Assembly: GCF_003626755.1 (NCBI RefSeq)
Contig: NZ_RBCJ01000003.1
Coordinates: forward strand, 377,859 to 441,858
Direction: 5' to 3'
DNA length: 64,000 bases
DNA from: Ulvibacterium marinum
GTDB taxonomy: Bacteria > Bacteroidota > Bacteroidia > Flavobacteriales > Flavobacteriaceae
Of the stretch, positions 19,743 through 28,309 are shown piece by piece. The translations under genes were made by a program, and so were the position numbers. Numbering within the stretch: position 1 is the first letter of the stretch; each line of letters starts with the position of its first letter. Below the pieces are notes generated by a model. That model did no database searches. It was given only the letters and a program-made list of their open reading frames with translations, and was not told where the DNA came from.

Positions 19743-20996
19743 TTAAAAAACAATCATCCAAAAATAGAGGAGAGAAAAAAGGGATAGAAAAACAATTCCC
19801 AGATAGGTAAGGATTCGGAGCGCTTTTTTAGGGCGATGAGTTTCAGGGATTTCTTCACTCATAACGTTTTTGAGATTCATATATCCTATAATTGGGGCCA
19901 CTACGAAGGATACAAAAGTTGCCAAGGCTACCAATTTCCCCATGTTTGCGCTAAAAGTGGCGATTACCACAAAATTGACAGCAGCCAAAACGAGAACGCC
20001 CAGTGCGAAATAACCCTTTTTCCCGGTTAATTTAACCTTCGGATTCAATAAGTCTATAATGTCCAAGGCTACACGGGTAACCGCATCATGCGCGGTCATA
20101 CAGGTGCTGAACATGGTTGCGAAAGCCGAGATAGCAATAAAAATATAAGCCCAAGGTCCAATATGGGTAGTGAACAATTGTACCACTTGATCGGCAAAAG
20201 TTATTGCATTTCCGCTAAGTTCGGTTTGGGTCCCGTAAAGCGTCATGCAACCAATCGTCAAGAAAAAGATAGCCAAAATAGCTGTTATCAAATAACCGGT
20301 ATTGAATTCCTGCAATGATTCCCTTAAAGAGGGTTTCCCATGCCGTCCTTTCCATTTTTCAATACTCCATAGGCTTACCCAACTGGATGCTTCTACGGTG
20401 GTCGGCATCCATCCCATTAAGCTTATCAAGAACAGGATTCCGATTTCATTAAAAATTGGAGGTGGGGTAAAATTTTCTACTTCCGTAACTTGTCCCTTAA
20501 AAACCACAAGAGCTGTGGTTACGATTAGGGCAACAAATAGAATGGAAACCACAAATTTTAAGGAAACTTCCAAGAACTTATAACGGCCAATAATCAACAA
20601 GGAACTTATAAATGCAAATAGTCCCAAAGCCACCATGCCAACCGAAACACCCGAAACCTTGAAAAGATTGATGAAAAGACCTGCGGTCACTGTATATAGG
20701 GCAGCCAAGATCGTAAATGTTGTTATTAGCGTAATGAAGGCGTAGAACCATAAATATCCCCTGCCACGGTTCAGATAACCTTCTATCAAGGTTTTATTGG
20801 TGACATTGGTATAGCGCACGCCAAACTCAAAAAAAGGATACTTGAACACATTGGCCAATACAATGGGAATAATCATTACCCAACCATATTGGGCCCCTGC
20901 TTTGGTGGAAAGTACCAAGTGCGAGGTGCCAATGGCCATACTGGCGAACAAGAGACCCGGCCCAAGGTTTCTCAAAAGCGTCTTGATTTTTGACAT
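19743..20996 (-). CDS. Nramp-fold inner-membrane transporter, divergent clade
   Basis: A 417-residue protein with about eleven hydrophobic helices, annotatable as Nramp family (proton-coupled divalent metal uptake). It starts GPGLLFASMAIGTSHLVLST, where canonical Nramps carry the metal-binding DPGN in helix 1. Helix 6 reads GWMPTTVEASSW, where canonical members have MPHN. Both metal-site motifs are therefore altered, and the substrate may not be Mn2+ or Fe2+. The gene is convergent with the type IX operon and has no metal-regulator neighbour. Confidence 0.82.
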   Translation of the reverse strand: MSKIKTLLRNLGPGLLFASMAIGTSHLVLSTKAGAQYGWVMIIPIVLANVFKYPFFEFGVRYTNVTNKTLIEGYLNRGRGYLWFYAFITLITTFTILAALYTVTAGLFINLFKVSGVSVGMVALGLFAFISSLLIIGRYKFLEVSLKFVVSILFVALIVTTALVVFKGQVTEVENFTPPPIFNEIGILFLISLMGWMPTTVEASSWVSLWSIEKWKGRHGKPSLRESLQEFNTGYLITAILAIFFLTIGCMTLYGTQTELSGNAITFADQVVQLFTTHIGPWAYIFIAISAFATMFSTCMTAHDAVTRVALDIIDLLNPKVKLTGKKGYFALGVLVLAAVNFVVIATFSANMGKLVALATFVSFVVAPIIGYMNLKNVMSEEIPETHRPKKALRILTYLGIVFLSLFSLLYFWMIVF

Positions 20997-21053
20997 AGTT
21001 TAGTGGTTAGTTAGGCCTAAAATAAGGTATTTTGGACTAAACCAAGAAATGCA

Positions 21054-21689
21054 CTATTTTATCTCTATGGGATCTCCATAGAATTTGGGTTGGGTATTGA
21101 ACAAAAGATCAAGAAAGACCTTGACCCGAGCAAAATATTCTCGAAACTGTACCTTAAAACCCTGTTGGCCGGTAATGTCCCTAGCATTATAACCAATAGC
21201 TCTAAGCCCTTTTTTTTCTGCTAGAAAAATGGCCCGCTCATTATGAAATTTTTGCGAAATTACCGTTACACTATCCAAGCCGAAAACTACTTTTGCCCGG
21301 ACCATTGAATCCAAGGTCCGGAAACCGGCATAGTCCAAAAAGATTCTTTCTTTGGGAACACCATGTTTTACAAGGTCCTTTTTTATCGTCGAAGGCTCGT
21401 TGTAATAAATGGTAGCATTGTCTCCACTTACAAGTATATAGTCAATTTTACCTGCTTTAAAAAGCCTTACCGTTGCCTCTACCCTAAAGGTATAATACGG
21501 ATTTGCCTGCCCATTAATCAGTTTTTTAGACGTTCCCAGTACCAATCCTACACGATTTTTAGGAATCTCATCTACATTTGAGAATGTTTTTTCTTCCGCC
21601 GATGTATGTATGATAAAGTTGCACAACACAATGAGCAGTAATGGAATTGAAACAAGCAAAATCAAGAACTTAAGGTATTTTCTTTTCAT
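21054..21689 (-). CDS. SanA/YdcF (DUF218) family membrane-anchored protein
   Basis: A 211-residue protein with an N-terminal membrane anchor (KYLKFLILLVSIPLLLIVL). The DUF218 fold follows, with VGLVLGTSKKL near residue 48, the signature YILVSGDNA and VTVISQKFHNERAIFLA. This is closest to the SanA-type vancomycin-exclusion proteins involved in envelope barrier function. The biochemical activity of the family is not settled. The gene is transcribed singly, 217 bases downstream of the siroheme-synthase-like gene. Confidence 0.88.
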   Translation of the reverse strand: MKRKYLKFLILLVSIPLLLIVLCNFIIHTSAEEKTFSNVDEIPKNRVGLVLGTSKKLINGQANPYYTFRVEATVRLFKAGKIDYILVSGDNATIYYNEPSTIKKDLVKHGVPKERIFLDYAGFRTLDSMVRAKVVFGLDSVTVISQKFHNERAIFLAEKKGLRAIGYNARDITGQQGFKVQFREYFARVKVFLDLLFNTQPKFYGDPIEIK

Positions 21690-21906
21690 CTTGGGTAAGG
21701 GGGAATGGTAGGTAAAGGTAAGGAATTGAAGGAAATTTAGGTATTGAAAAATACGAAAGCCCGATCAAAATATACCCTGAAGTAAGGGTTGGAGTATTGG
21801 ATTCCTTTTTTCTCAACATGTCCTCTTTTCCAAAAGTAGCTACCTCCAATTTTGTCAATGGATAGCACAAAGGAATGCTCCAGATACCAATTACTATTTT
21901 GTACGT

Positions 21907-22485
21907 TTATTTTTTATTGACCAATCCCTTGGTGAACTCGTTCAAAGTCTCCACTTTTTCCTCAAAATCCCCTTTAATGGTTTTCCGGAACTCGTTTAGG
22001 TTTTTGACCAGGTCATCAATATTATCGGGAATAACATCCTCAAAAAACTGACGTAGGCGCTTGGCCGTAGTAGGCGATTTCCCATTGGTGGAAATGGCCA
22101 CCTTTACATTGCCTTTGGTCACGATACCGCCCATATAAAAATCACAGAACGGAGGGTTATCCGCCACGTTGACCAGGATACTCCGTTTTCTACAATCATG
22201 GTAAACCAGCTCGTTTACTGAAATATTGTCCGTGGTGGCTACCACCATGTGCTTGCCTTCCAAGTAGCTGTGGTCATAGGCGGCCTCGACCATTTCCACA
22301 TCAAATTCCTTGGCCAATGCAATGGTATCCTCCCGGAACATCTTGGAGACCATTTGAACTTGGGCGTTTGGGCTCGACTTTAATAAAAAGGTAAGTTTTT
22401 CCAGGGCTACATTGCCCCCTCCCACAATAAGGACATTCAGCTGGGATACCTTTAGGAATATGGGATAGAGTTCATTTCGTTCCAT
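21907..22485 (-). CDS. Siroheme synthase N-domain protein (precorrin-2 dehydrogenase, Met8/CysG-N type)
   Basis: A 192-residue protein with an NAD-binding Rossmann start, QLNVLIVGGGNVALEKLTFL. It also has the family motif TNGKSPTTAKRLRQFFE and NVADNPPFCDFYMGG. It should oxidise precorrin-2 to sirohydrochlorin and may insert Fe2+ to make siroheme for sulfite or nitrite reductases. It lacks the uroporphyrinogen methyltransferase half found in full CysG, and no cobA or reductase gene is in the window. It lies 57 bases downstream of the DUF4202 gene and is probably co-transcribed with it. Confidence 0.9.
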   Translation of the reverse strand: MERNELYPIFLKVSQLNVLIVGGGNVALEKLTFLLKSSPNAQVQMVSKMFREDTIALAKEFDVEMVEAAYDHSYLEGKHMVVATTDNISVNELVYHDCRKRSILVNVADNPPFCDFYMGGIVTKGNVKVAISTNGKSPTTAKRLRQFFEDVIPDNIDDLVKNLNEFRKTIKGDFEEKVETLNEFTKGLVNKK

Positions 22486-22542
22486 CTAACATTGCTTTTA
22501 TTGTTTCATCAACATAATTCTCTCCATACCTACTTTTTAAAT

Positions 22543-23139
22543 TCATTTTTCAATGGCTTTGGAAACCAATTCGTACGCCTTTTTTGAAAGCGGTAAGCGT
22601 AATGCGGCCTCCTGTCCCTTTTCAGACATTTTCCGCCAGGTTTTTTGAAGGATTTCCAAGCTCTTTTCTTTTGGGTGTTTTTCGGAGAAGGGTTCAAGAT
22701 AGAACTCCAAGAACACCAAACAGATAACATCTTCCAAGGTTTGGGTATCCTCATTTTTTTTGAGTTGTTTCTTTTCCAATAAAAAGGAAACCTTATCAAT
22801 ACTATCCGCTCCATAGCCCACTCCTTTTAGAATTTCTGAGGCTTTTTGAACGTGAAACTTCTTCAATTCCTGTCGCCATTTTAAATACCCTGTTCGATCC
22901 ATGGGATAGGAATTCCTAGGGATTTCCCAGCGTCGGATATGCTGGCAACGAGCGGTCAGTTGTAATGCCTCTGAAGAGTTCGGGGCAAAACTGTTCAACT
23001 TTTCGGTCATGCGGATGGCATACAGCAATTCCCTCGGATAGGTTTTTCCTATATGCTCTTCTTTATTCGGATCTTCACTGTTAGCCTTATCAAATAGTCG
23101 AAAAGCCTTCGATAATTTGTCTGGGTCGGACATATCCAT
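22543..23139 (-). CDS. DUF4202 family protein
   Basis: A 198-residue protein recognised as DUF4202 by LFDKANSEDPN near the start, CQHIRRWEIPR and a following YLKWRQELKKFH. The histidine- and arginine-rich core resembles an HD-type metal site, but no catalytic role is established. I use the ATG at 23139; a TTG seven codons upstream is less likely. The gene lies 86 bases past the response regulator and 57 bases before the siroheme-synthase-like gene on the same strand. A role linked to siroheme or sulfur/nitrogen assimilation is only guilt by association. Confidence 0.85.
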   Translation of the reverse strand: MDMSDPDKLSKAFRLFDKANSEDPNKEEHIGKTYPRELLYAIRMTEKLNSFAPNSSEALQLTARCQHIRRWEIPRNSYPMDRTGYLKWRQELKKFHVQKASEILKGVGYGADSIDKVSFLLEKKQLKKNEDTQTLEDVICLVFLEFYLEPFSEKHPKEKSLEILQKTWRKMSEKGQEAALRLPLSKKAYELVSKAIEK

Positions 23140-23225
23140 ACATTTTGTTCGAAGATACAAAAAGACCGCTCTGGTTGTTTTTTAATGGGCAAGGTAGGCA
23201 CTTCTTTGAGGAAACTTTTTACGGT

Positions 23226-23921
23226 TTATATCAGGTTGATTTTTTTTATAAGGGCTTCTTTACTTGTCCTGCCAATAGGTATCCTTTTTTCATTGATGTA
23301 AATGGTATTCCCTACTATTTTGTCTATCATTCTCAAATTAATGATGTAGGACTTATGGCATCTAAAAAAGTCGTTTTTTGGGAGTACCTGCTGCCAAAAT
23401 TTTAAGCTATAGGAAAGTAAGAGCTTTTTCTCCTGCAATATTAGGGTGGTAAAATCCGAATCGGACTTTATGAGAACGATATTTCTTAAGACGACCTTCA
23501 TAATGTTATGACCATCCTTTACAAAAAGAAATTGTTTGGATTCTAAATTATCCGTAATAGCAGATTCTTTATAAATAACTTTTGAGATTGCCTTAAAAAA
23601 CCGATTAAACGATATAGGCTTGATCAAATAGTCAATTACATCCAAATCAAATCCCTCAATAGCATATTCACTATAAGCAGAAGTAATTATGACTGAAGTT
23701 TTGGGACGGAACGTTCTCAAAAAATCAATTCCGTTCAATTTGGGCAAATTGATATCTAAAAAAACAATATCCACTTGAGTGTTTGACTTAAGAAAATGCA
23801 CCACATCCAAAGCATTGTTGAAAACTCCCAACAATGACAGATGACTTACATTGGATATATGCCTTTCCAAAACTTTTTGAGCTTGCAATTGATCCTCTAT
23901 GATTATACAAGTAAAACTCAT
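23226..23921 (-). CDS. LytTR-family response regulator of the peptide-array locus
   Basis: A 231-residue regulator with a receiver domain (phospho-acceptor D56 in FLDINLP, conserved K101 in YLIKPISF). The C-terminal LytTR domain contains FFRCHKSYIINLRMID. Its ATG overlaps the stop of the upstream kinase gene as ATGA, so the two are translationally coupled. Because the kinase, the receptor and the peptide array lie upstream on the same strand, autoregulation of this locus is a reasonable inference. I found no convincing LytTR repeat in the array leader. Confidence 0.95.
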   Translation of the reverse strand: MSFTCIIIEDQLQAQKVLERHISNVSHLSLLGVFNNALDVVHFLKSNTQVDIVFLDINLPKLNGIDFLRTFRPKTSVIITSAYSEYAIEGFDLDVIDYLIKPISFNRFFKAISKVIYKESAITDNLESKQFLFVKDGHNIMKVVLRNIVLIKSDSDFTTLILQEKKLLLSYSLKFWQQVLPKNDFFRCHKSYIINLRMIDKIVGNTIYINEKRIPIGRTSKEALIKKINLI

Positions 23922-24943
23922 TGAACAAGATTGATCGTTAATTGAACGGTAAACAAATCCGCTTCACTTCTAATAGTCAAAACATGATTGTTGGGATACA
24001 ATAGGGAAAGTCGTTGTTTCGTATTGTTCAGACCAATACCATTGGGGGAAATACTGGCATTATTTGCTGAGGACACATAAGAATTAACGCTTTTGAAAAT
24101 CAAAGTGTTCTCTTTAATCTCAACCTTAAGATCAATACTAATGTTATCTATCTGCGTGTCCATACTATGTTTAAAAGAATTTTCAATAAACGGTAATAGT
24201 AATAAGGGAGCAATGGTATATCCCGCTGGGTTTCCCAGGACCTTATACTTTACATTTCCCCTGCCTTCAAGCTGTATTTTTTGAAGCTCCAAATAGTCTT
24301 CCAGATACTTCAGTTCCTTACTCAACAAGACGTAATCCTCGGAACTTTCGTATATGACATATCTCATTAAATTGGATAATTTTAAAACACTGCTAGAGGT
24401 CCTATGATCATTATGGATAGTAAGCGAATAGATGTTGTTCAAGTTATTGAAAAGAATATGTGGATTGATTTGAGACTTCAAAAATTTCAGTTGACTTTCC
24501 GATTTTTCCCGTTCAAGCTGATCGATCAATCGTTGTTTTTTTTGTACTTGGATTATTTGCTTTATTCCAAGGAAAATTAGGGCCGTAGTACCATATGAAA
24601 ATAGAATAGACAACGGGGGAGCCACAGGATGGGAGGAAACGTCATTATCCAAATAGGGTTCAATGAAAAATTCTTCAATACCTCCAAAAAAAAATGCACC
24701 TAATACAAGGGCGGCTATAAAACTTACTGGTCTGCCTTGGGAATAAAGTTTTGGTAATAGGATATAATTAATTGTAAAGAGATACGCTATTTTATTTATT
24801 GATATTACAAGCTCGTATAGATGTAAATGATAGTAATTATCCTTTCCAAAAGTCACGAAAAGCAAGAGCATCACCCAAAAAATACCAAGTAAAAAGATAT
24901 CCTTGGAAAGGAGATTCTCAATTTTTTTCTTAGTGTTTACCAT
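23918..24943 (-). CDS. LytS-type membrane histidine kinase
   Basis: A 341-residue kinase with four predicted transmembrane helices in the first 130 residues (around 16-31, 48-65, 75-90 and 113-130). A short coiled coil (QRLIDQLEREKSESQLKFL) follows. The His_kinase domain has H162 in SQINPHILFNNLNN, and the ATPase domain has the N box PFIENSFKHS and a glycine-rich GIGLNNTKQRL. There is no large extracytoplasmic sensor domain, so it probably senses within or through the membrane. It lies 160 bases downstream of the receptor gene. Confidence 0.95.
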   Translation of the reverse strand: MVNTKKKIENLLSKDIFLLGIFWVMLLLFVTFGKDNYYHLHLYELVISINKIAYLFTINYILLPKLYSQGRPVSFIAALVLGAFFFGGIEEFFIEPYLDNDVSSHPVAPPLSILFSYGTTALIFLGIKQIIQVQKKQRLIDQLEREKSESQLKFLKSQINPHILFNNLNNIYSLTIHNDHRTSSSVLKLSNLMRYVIYESSEDYVLLSKELKYLEDYLELQKIQLEGRGNVKYKVLGNPAGYTIAPLLLLPFIENSFKHSMDTQIDNISIDLKVEIKENTLIFKSVNSYVSSANNASISPNGIGLNNTKQRLSLLYPNNHVLTIRSEADLFTVQLTINLVQ

Positions 24944-25045
24944 TTATAAAGAATATAATGAAATTGGAAGAAATTATATGCTCTATTATTTGAACAACCT
25001 TTTTTTTGCCTTCAACTACTTGGTTAAGGAGGTGAACTGCTTATA

Positions 25046-25081
25046 GGCCTAAACTACTTTTTCTAAGCGTATAGTTTAGCC
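25046..25081 (-). other. Stem-loop between receptor and kinase genes
   Basis: GGCTAAACTA and TAGTTTAGGCC (minus strand) can form a 10-bp stem with one bulge and a 15-base loop. No T-run follows, so it is not a standard terminator. It could be an mRNA processing or attenuation site that lowers kinase expression relative to the receptor. Confidence 0.4.
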
Positions 25082-25103
25082 CTAGTGATTCCAGGTCTTG
25101 GTT

Positions 25104-27515
25104 TCAGTTCACTCTCCGCCTTTCATCGTCGGCACCGGTTGTTCTATCTCGCGAAGCCTTTAGTTTCTTGTTGCCAAATGTCCTTGAGTAGGTGAGCAAA
25201 AAAGTCCTGTTGCTCATATTAAAGGTATTGCTGGTATTAATGTTTTGCTCGGGAATAATTGTATTTCCCGTGAATTCCAAGGAATCCCAAATGTCGTTCA
25301 CGTTAAATCGTAAGCGGCCTCCGGTATCACCAAAATCTATCTGAAGACCGGCATTCAGAGCATAGGTTCCTTCGGTTTTTGTAGAAGCAAACAGGTTTGG
25401 ACCATAATAGTTGACACTTAATTCGGAGGTAAGGTTTTTAAGTATCCTAAAAGTTTGGCTACTGAATGCCCTAAATGTATTTTGCTTAAAAAGCAAGTTG
25501 AGGTCATCAATACGATTTTCCACTTTTGTATTGATATACACTAGGTTATTTTGTATCTCCCACCAACTGGAAAACCTAAGCGGAAGTCCTAAGGTTAGGG
25601 AAAAAACCGTGATTTTATCAATATTTGTAGATTCGAATAGTAAACGGTCCGTATCACCATCAAATCTTGGCTGAAAACCCGAAATCCCTTCCTTTATGAT
25701 TCCATATTGTAATGTTATCAGGTTTCGTTTATAGTTTAAATCAAACTTGATGGAATTGGAAATGGAAGGTCTAAGCGAGGGATTTCCAGTTATGAAGGAA
25801 GTAGGGTCAATGAATATTACAAAGGGAGCGAGATTGTTTATTGTTGGTCTCCGGATTCTTTTGGAATATGCAAAATTATAATTTAGGGAATCGTTTATTT
25901 TATGCGAAATAAATGCAGTTGGAAAGAAAGTTCCAAAATTCCTGTCTACTACTGTGCCCTCTGTTTGTGTAGTAACCTCTGTGTCCGTATGTTCATAGCG
26001 AAGCCCTGTTTTCAATGAGGTTTTATCACTTAATTGAAAATCAAGGGAAGTGTAGGCGGCAAAAATATTTTCGTTAAGGTTACTTGTATTGGTTAGTGTG
26101 GGGTCTTCTTCAAAAACGTCGTCAATGAGATTGGAAGCGGAAACTGTATTATCAAAATCGGAAAACGTGGCCTTTGCTCCAATCTCTATGGCCAATTTCT
26201 CAGATAACGTATTGCTAAAGTCCGTTTTTGCTACCACAAAATTAATGGGGGTACTTTTATCGCTTTTGATGAATTCCTCACCTTCAAGTAAACCTTGGGA
26301 ATCAAAGATTCTGTTTGTGTAATCCGTTGGGTTTTCATTGTTGTAGTATAGGTAATCCAGATCAATGGTCAATACTTTATCTTTATTAAAATTGTGCTTT
26401 AAGTTGACATTGCCGCTAAAATGCCGCCACTGGTTTAATTCGGTGTTTATCAATTCGGCACTTGTAGCACTGGGTAAGGCCTTGCTACTGTTGATCGCGT
26501 CCATAGTCCATTGGTTATCGTAACCGTTTAAAAGAGCGCCAACTATCGTTTTTGATGATATTTCGTAATCAAATCCTAAACGAAGATTATGATTTCTTCT
26601 CACCGGATCTCGTGTAGAAATGGTGTTTAGAGATTCCAATTCATTTTGTTCGTTCAACGAGCTTCTTCGGAATGTTATAATTTGACCCTGCCCATTTCTT
26701 AAAAAGGAATATGTACCAAAGAGATTGAACTTTGAAAACCGGTAGTTGAAGCTGATATTGTCCGAGGTAGTTGACCCATTACCATAACCACCTGAAATTG
26801 AATAGGATCCATTTAGGCCAATTTCCGGGTTTTCCTTAAGGACTACATTAACAAAACCAGCATTACCTTCGGCGTCAAAATTGGCCGGAGGTGTCGTAAT
26901 CAATTCTATAGTTTCAATATTGTCCGATCCCATTCCCTCCAACAATTGTATAATGGAGGATTGAGGCATATTACTATTTCTCCCATTGATCAATATGACT
27001 ACGCCACTTTTGCCTATTAGGGAAATTTCATTATTCTGCCTATTCACGATTACACCTGGGGAACGTTCCAATATTTCCAATGCGGAGCTACCGGAAGATA
27101 GGATACTGCTTTCTACATTAATGACCATCCTATCTATTTTTTGTACAAATAGTGGTTTTGTTGATTTCACGACCACCTCATCTAAAGCTAGACCTTCAAC
27201 AAGTGTAATTGTGGGAACCTCAAAACTTTGGCCATTATCTATTTGGAACACTTCCGAGGCCTTTGATTCAAATCCAACCATACTGGCCGAAATGTAAAAG
27301 GAGCCATTTGCTACTTCCTCAAAAATATATCTTCCATCCATATCCGTAATCGAACCTTTTATAAAAGTGGAATCCGGTGCATTGTGTAGTAGAACATTGG
27401 CAAAAGCAAGAGATGTCCTATCATCGGATGAAATTTGCCCCGAAATTGAACTTTGACCATTGACTGGAGCTGAGATACATAGTATAAATACAAAAAGTAG
27501 AAGGCGCACTATCAT
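25104..27515 (-). CDS. Outer-membrane beta-barrel receptor, TonB-dependent-receptor-like (OMP_b-brl_3 family)
   Basis: An 803-residue protein. The signal peptide ends near APVNGQ. A carboxypeptidase regulatory-like domain (about 23-105: LAFANVLLHNAPDSTFIKG) is followed by a plug domain (about 125-230: ALEILERSPGVIVNR, GVVILINGRN). A large beta-barrel of the outer membrane protein beta-barrel family ends in FLLTYSRTFGNKKLKASRD. No TonB-interacting extra domain or SusD partner is adjacent. It sits between the four-gene peptide array upstream and the kinase/regulator pair downstream, all on the minus strand. Peptide uptake, export or sensing is a plausible role but is inferred from position only. 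Confidence 0.92.
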   Translation of the reverse strand: MIVRLLLFVFILCISAPVNGQSSISGQISSDDRTSLAFANVLLHNAPDSTFIKGSITDMDGRYIFEEVANGSFYISASMVGFESKASEVFQIDNGQSFEVPTITLVEGLALDEVVVKSTKPLFVQKIDRMVINVESSILSSGSSALEILERSPGVIVNRQNNEISLIGKSGVVILINGRNSNMPQSSIIQLLEGMGSDNIETIELITTPPANFDAEGNAGFVNVVLKENPEIGLNGSYSISGGYGNGSTTSDNISFNYRFSKFNLFGTYSFLRNGQGQIITFRRSSLNEQNELESLNTISTRDPVRRNHNLRLGFDYEISSKTIVGALLNGYDNQWTMDAINSSKALPSATSAELINTELNQWRHFSGNVNLKHNFNKDKVLTIDLDYLYYNNENPTDYTNRIFDSQGLLEGEEFIKSDKSTPINFVVAKTDFSNTLSEKLAIEIGAKATFSDFDNTVSASNLIDDVFEEDPTLTNTSNLNENIFAAYTSLDFQLSDKTSLKTGLRYEHTDTEVTTQTEGTVVDRNFGTFFPTAFISHKINDSLNYNFAYSKRIRRPTINNLAPFVIFIDPTSFITGNPSLRPSISNSIKFDLNYKRNLITLQYGIIKEGISGFQPRFDGDTDRLLFESTNIDKITVFSLTLGLPLRFSSWWEIQNNLVYINTKVENRIDDLNLLFKQNTFRAFSSQTFRILKNLTSELSVNYYGPNLFASTKTEGTYALNAGLQIDFGDTGGRLRFNVNDIWDSLEFTGNTIIPEQNINTSNTFNMSNRTFLLTYSRTFGNKKLKASRDRTTGADDERRRVN

Positions 27516-27779
27516 AATGAAAGATTAGGTTTTCAATTTCTGAAACACCCCTTTCACCAGGAAAAGTAATCATTGAACAACTTGGTTTGTCATGTCAACG
27601 ACCTAATAGTATGGGTTTGTTTTGTATTTAAATAGTAGAATTTGTGTTCCGAAAAGCAGTTCGATTTAGTTGAAAAAAACTCAAATGAAAAATAGGGTTG
27701 GCTAAGATTCTCTCTTGCGTTTTTCTTTGGTGGAGTTAAACAGGTTCGAAAAATCCCCGGAATTCCTATATATAAAGAA
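27516..27779. other. Leader region of the receptor gene
   Basis: About 264 bases between the receptor ATG and the array hairpin. No open frame with coding character was seen. A 50-codon minus-strand frame starting at 27573 runs into the receptor gene out of frame and looks accidental. The receptor promoter should lie here, but no exact TAnnTTTG was found. Confidence 0.5.
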
Positions 27780-27806
27780 GGGGATACATTGATGAAGTGT
27801 ACCCCC
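27780..27806 (-). terminator. Hairpin after the peptide array
   Basis: On the minus strand GGGGGTACA-cttcatcaa-TGTATCCCC gives a 9-bp stem (one G-T pair) about 27 bases past the stop of the fourth small gene. The following bases TTCTTTATATA are only moderately T-rich. It probably ends or attenuates array transcripts before the receptor gene. Confidence 0.65.
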
Positions 27807-27833
27807 TTTCCTTTCTATGTTTAGGCAGACCTT

Positions 27834-27947
27834 TTAGTGAAGACAATAGGTCTGATCTGTTCTACGAATCCGCTTACTGTCTTGTATATTGGCTAGAAAA
27901 ACAAGCCTTCTGGATTCTGTTACTGATTGATTGATGAATGTTTCCAT
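27834..27947 (-). CDS. Fourth 37-residue peptide, diverged member of the array
   Basis: An ATG-TAA frame of 38 codons, exactly the length of the three upstream copies and spaced 43 bases from the last of them. The encoded peptide begins METFINQSVTES and ends in RRTDQTYCLH. Aligned without gaps to the other three it shares only residues 1, 10-12 (TES) and 24-26 (SKR). The equal length, matching spacing and the two shared triplets suggest a diverged paralogue. It has one cysteine (position 35), which the other copies lack. I do not recognise the family. It could also be a decaying copy. Confidence 0.6.
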   Translation of the reverse strand: METFINQSVTESRRLVFLANIQDSKRIRRTDQTYCLH

Positions 27948-27990
27948 GATATTGTTCGTTTTTTGATGATATGCCTTCACCTAATTATGA

Positions 27991-28104
27991 TTAACGGTTG
28001 AAGTTTCTGTACTGTGCCCATTGTGCCCTTTTGCTACCGCTAAAGGAAGAGAAGTACTGACCTGTTTTTGATTCTGTCGCTGTTTTTGTAAATGATGCTT
28101 TCAT
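27991..28104 (-). CDS. 37-residue basic peptide, array copy 3
   Basis: A 38-codon ATG-TAA frame. The peptide starts MKASFTKTATES and ends GSKRAQWAQYRNFNR. It is identical in protein sequence to copies 1 and 2, while the DNA differs only at synonymous sites (for example Gly15 GGT instead of GGA and Ala30 GCA instead of GCG). It is basic (four Lys, three Arg, one Glu) with an aromatic C-terminus, and has no hydrophobic signal peptide and no double-glycine leader. It is too short for usual gene callers. I do not recognise the family. The neighbouring receptor and two-component genes suggest signalling or export, which is inference. Confidence 0.8.
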   Translation of the reverse strand: MKASFTKTATESKTGQYFSSFSGSKRAQWAQYRNFNR

Positions 28105-28149
28105 GATTTTTTTGTTTTTTATGTTGTTGATAGTTGTTTTTTATTGGTA

Positions 28150-28263
28150 TTAACGGTTGAAGTTTCTGTACTGCGCCCATTGTGCCCTTTTGCTACCGCT
28201 AAAGGAAGAGAAGTACTGTCCTGTTTTTGATTCTGTCGCTGTTTTTGTAAATGATGCTTTCAT
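28150..28263 (-). CDS. 37-residue basic peptide, array copy 2
   Basis: A 38-codon frame whose product is identical to copies 1 and 3. It starts 160 bases from copy 1 and 159 from copy 3. It differs from copy 1 at three synonymous positions (Ala9 GCG/GCA, Ser24 AGC/AGT, Arg37 CGT/CGC). The 45-46-base spacers between copies are themselves similar, including a shared AAAAAACTAGAAAT run before the ATG of copies 1 and 2. This points to duplication of a whole expression unit. The function is unknown. Confidence 0.8.
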   Translation of the reverse strand: MKASFTKTATESKTGQYFSSFSGSKRAQWAQYRNFNR

Positions 28264-28309
28264 GATTTCTAGTTTTTTATGTTGTTGATAGTTATTTTTT
28301 TAATTGGTA

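Noticed and set aside
21670-21870. 66-residue minus-strand frame between the siroheme-synthase and SanA-like genes
   Set aside because: It overlaps the SanA-like start, has an unconvincing composition and resembles no family.
27524-27573. Minus-strand frame from an ATG at 27573 running into the receptor gene
   Set aside because: It is about 50 codons, out of frame with the receptor and without conserved features, so it is taken as chance.
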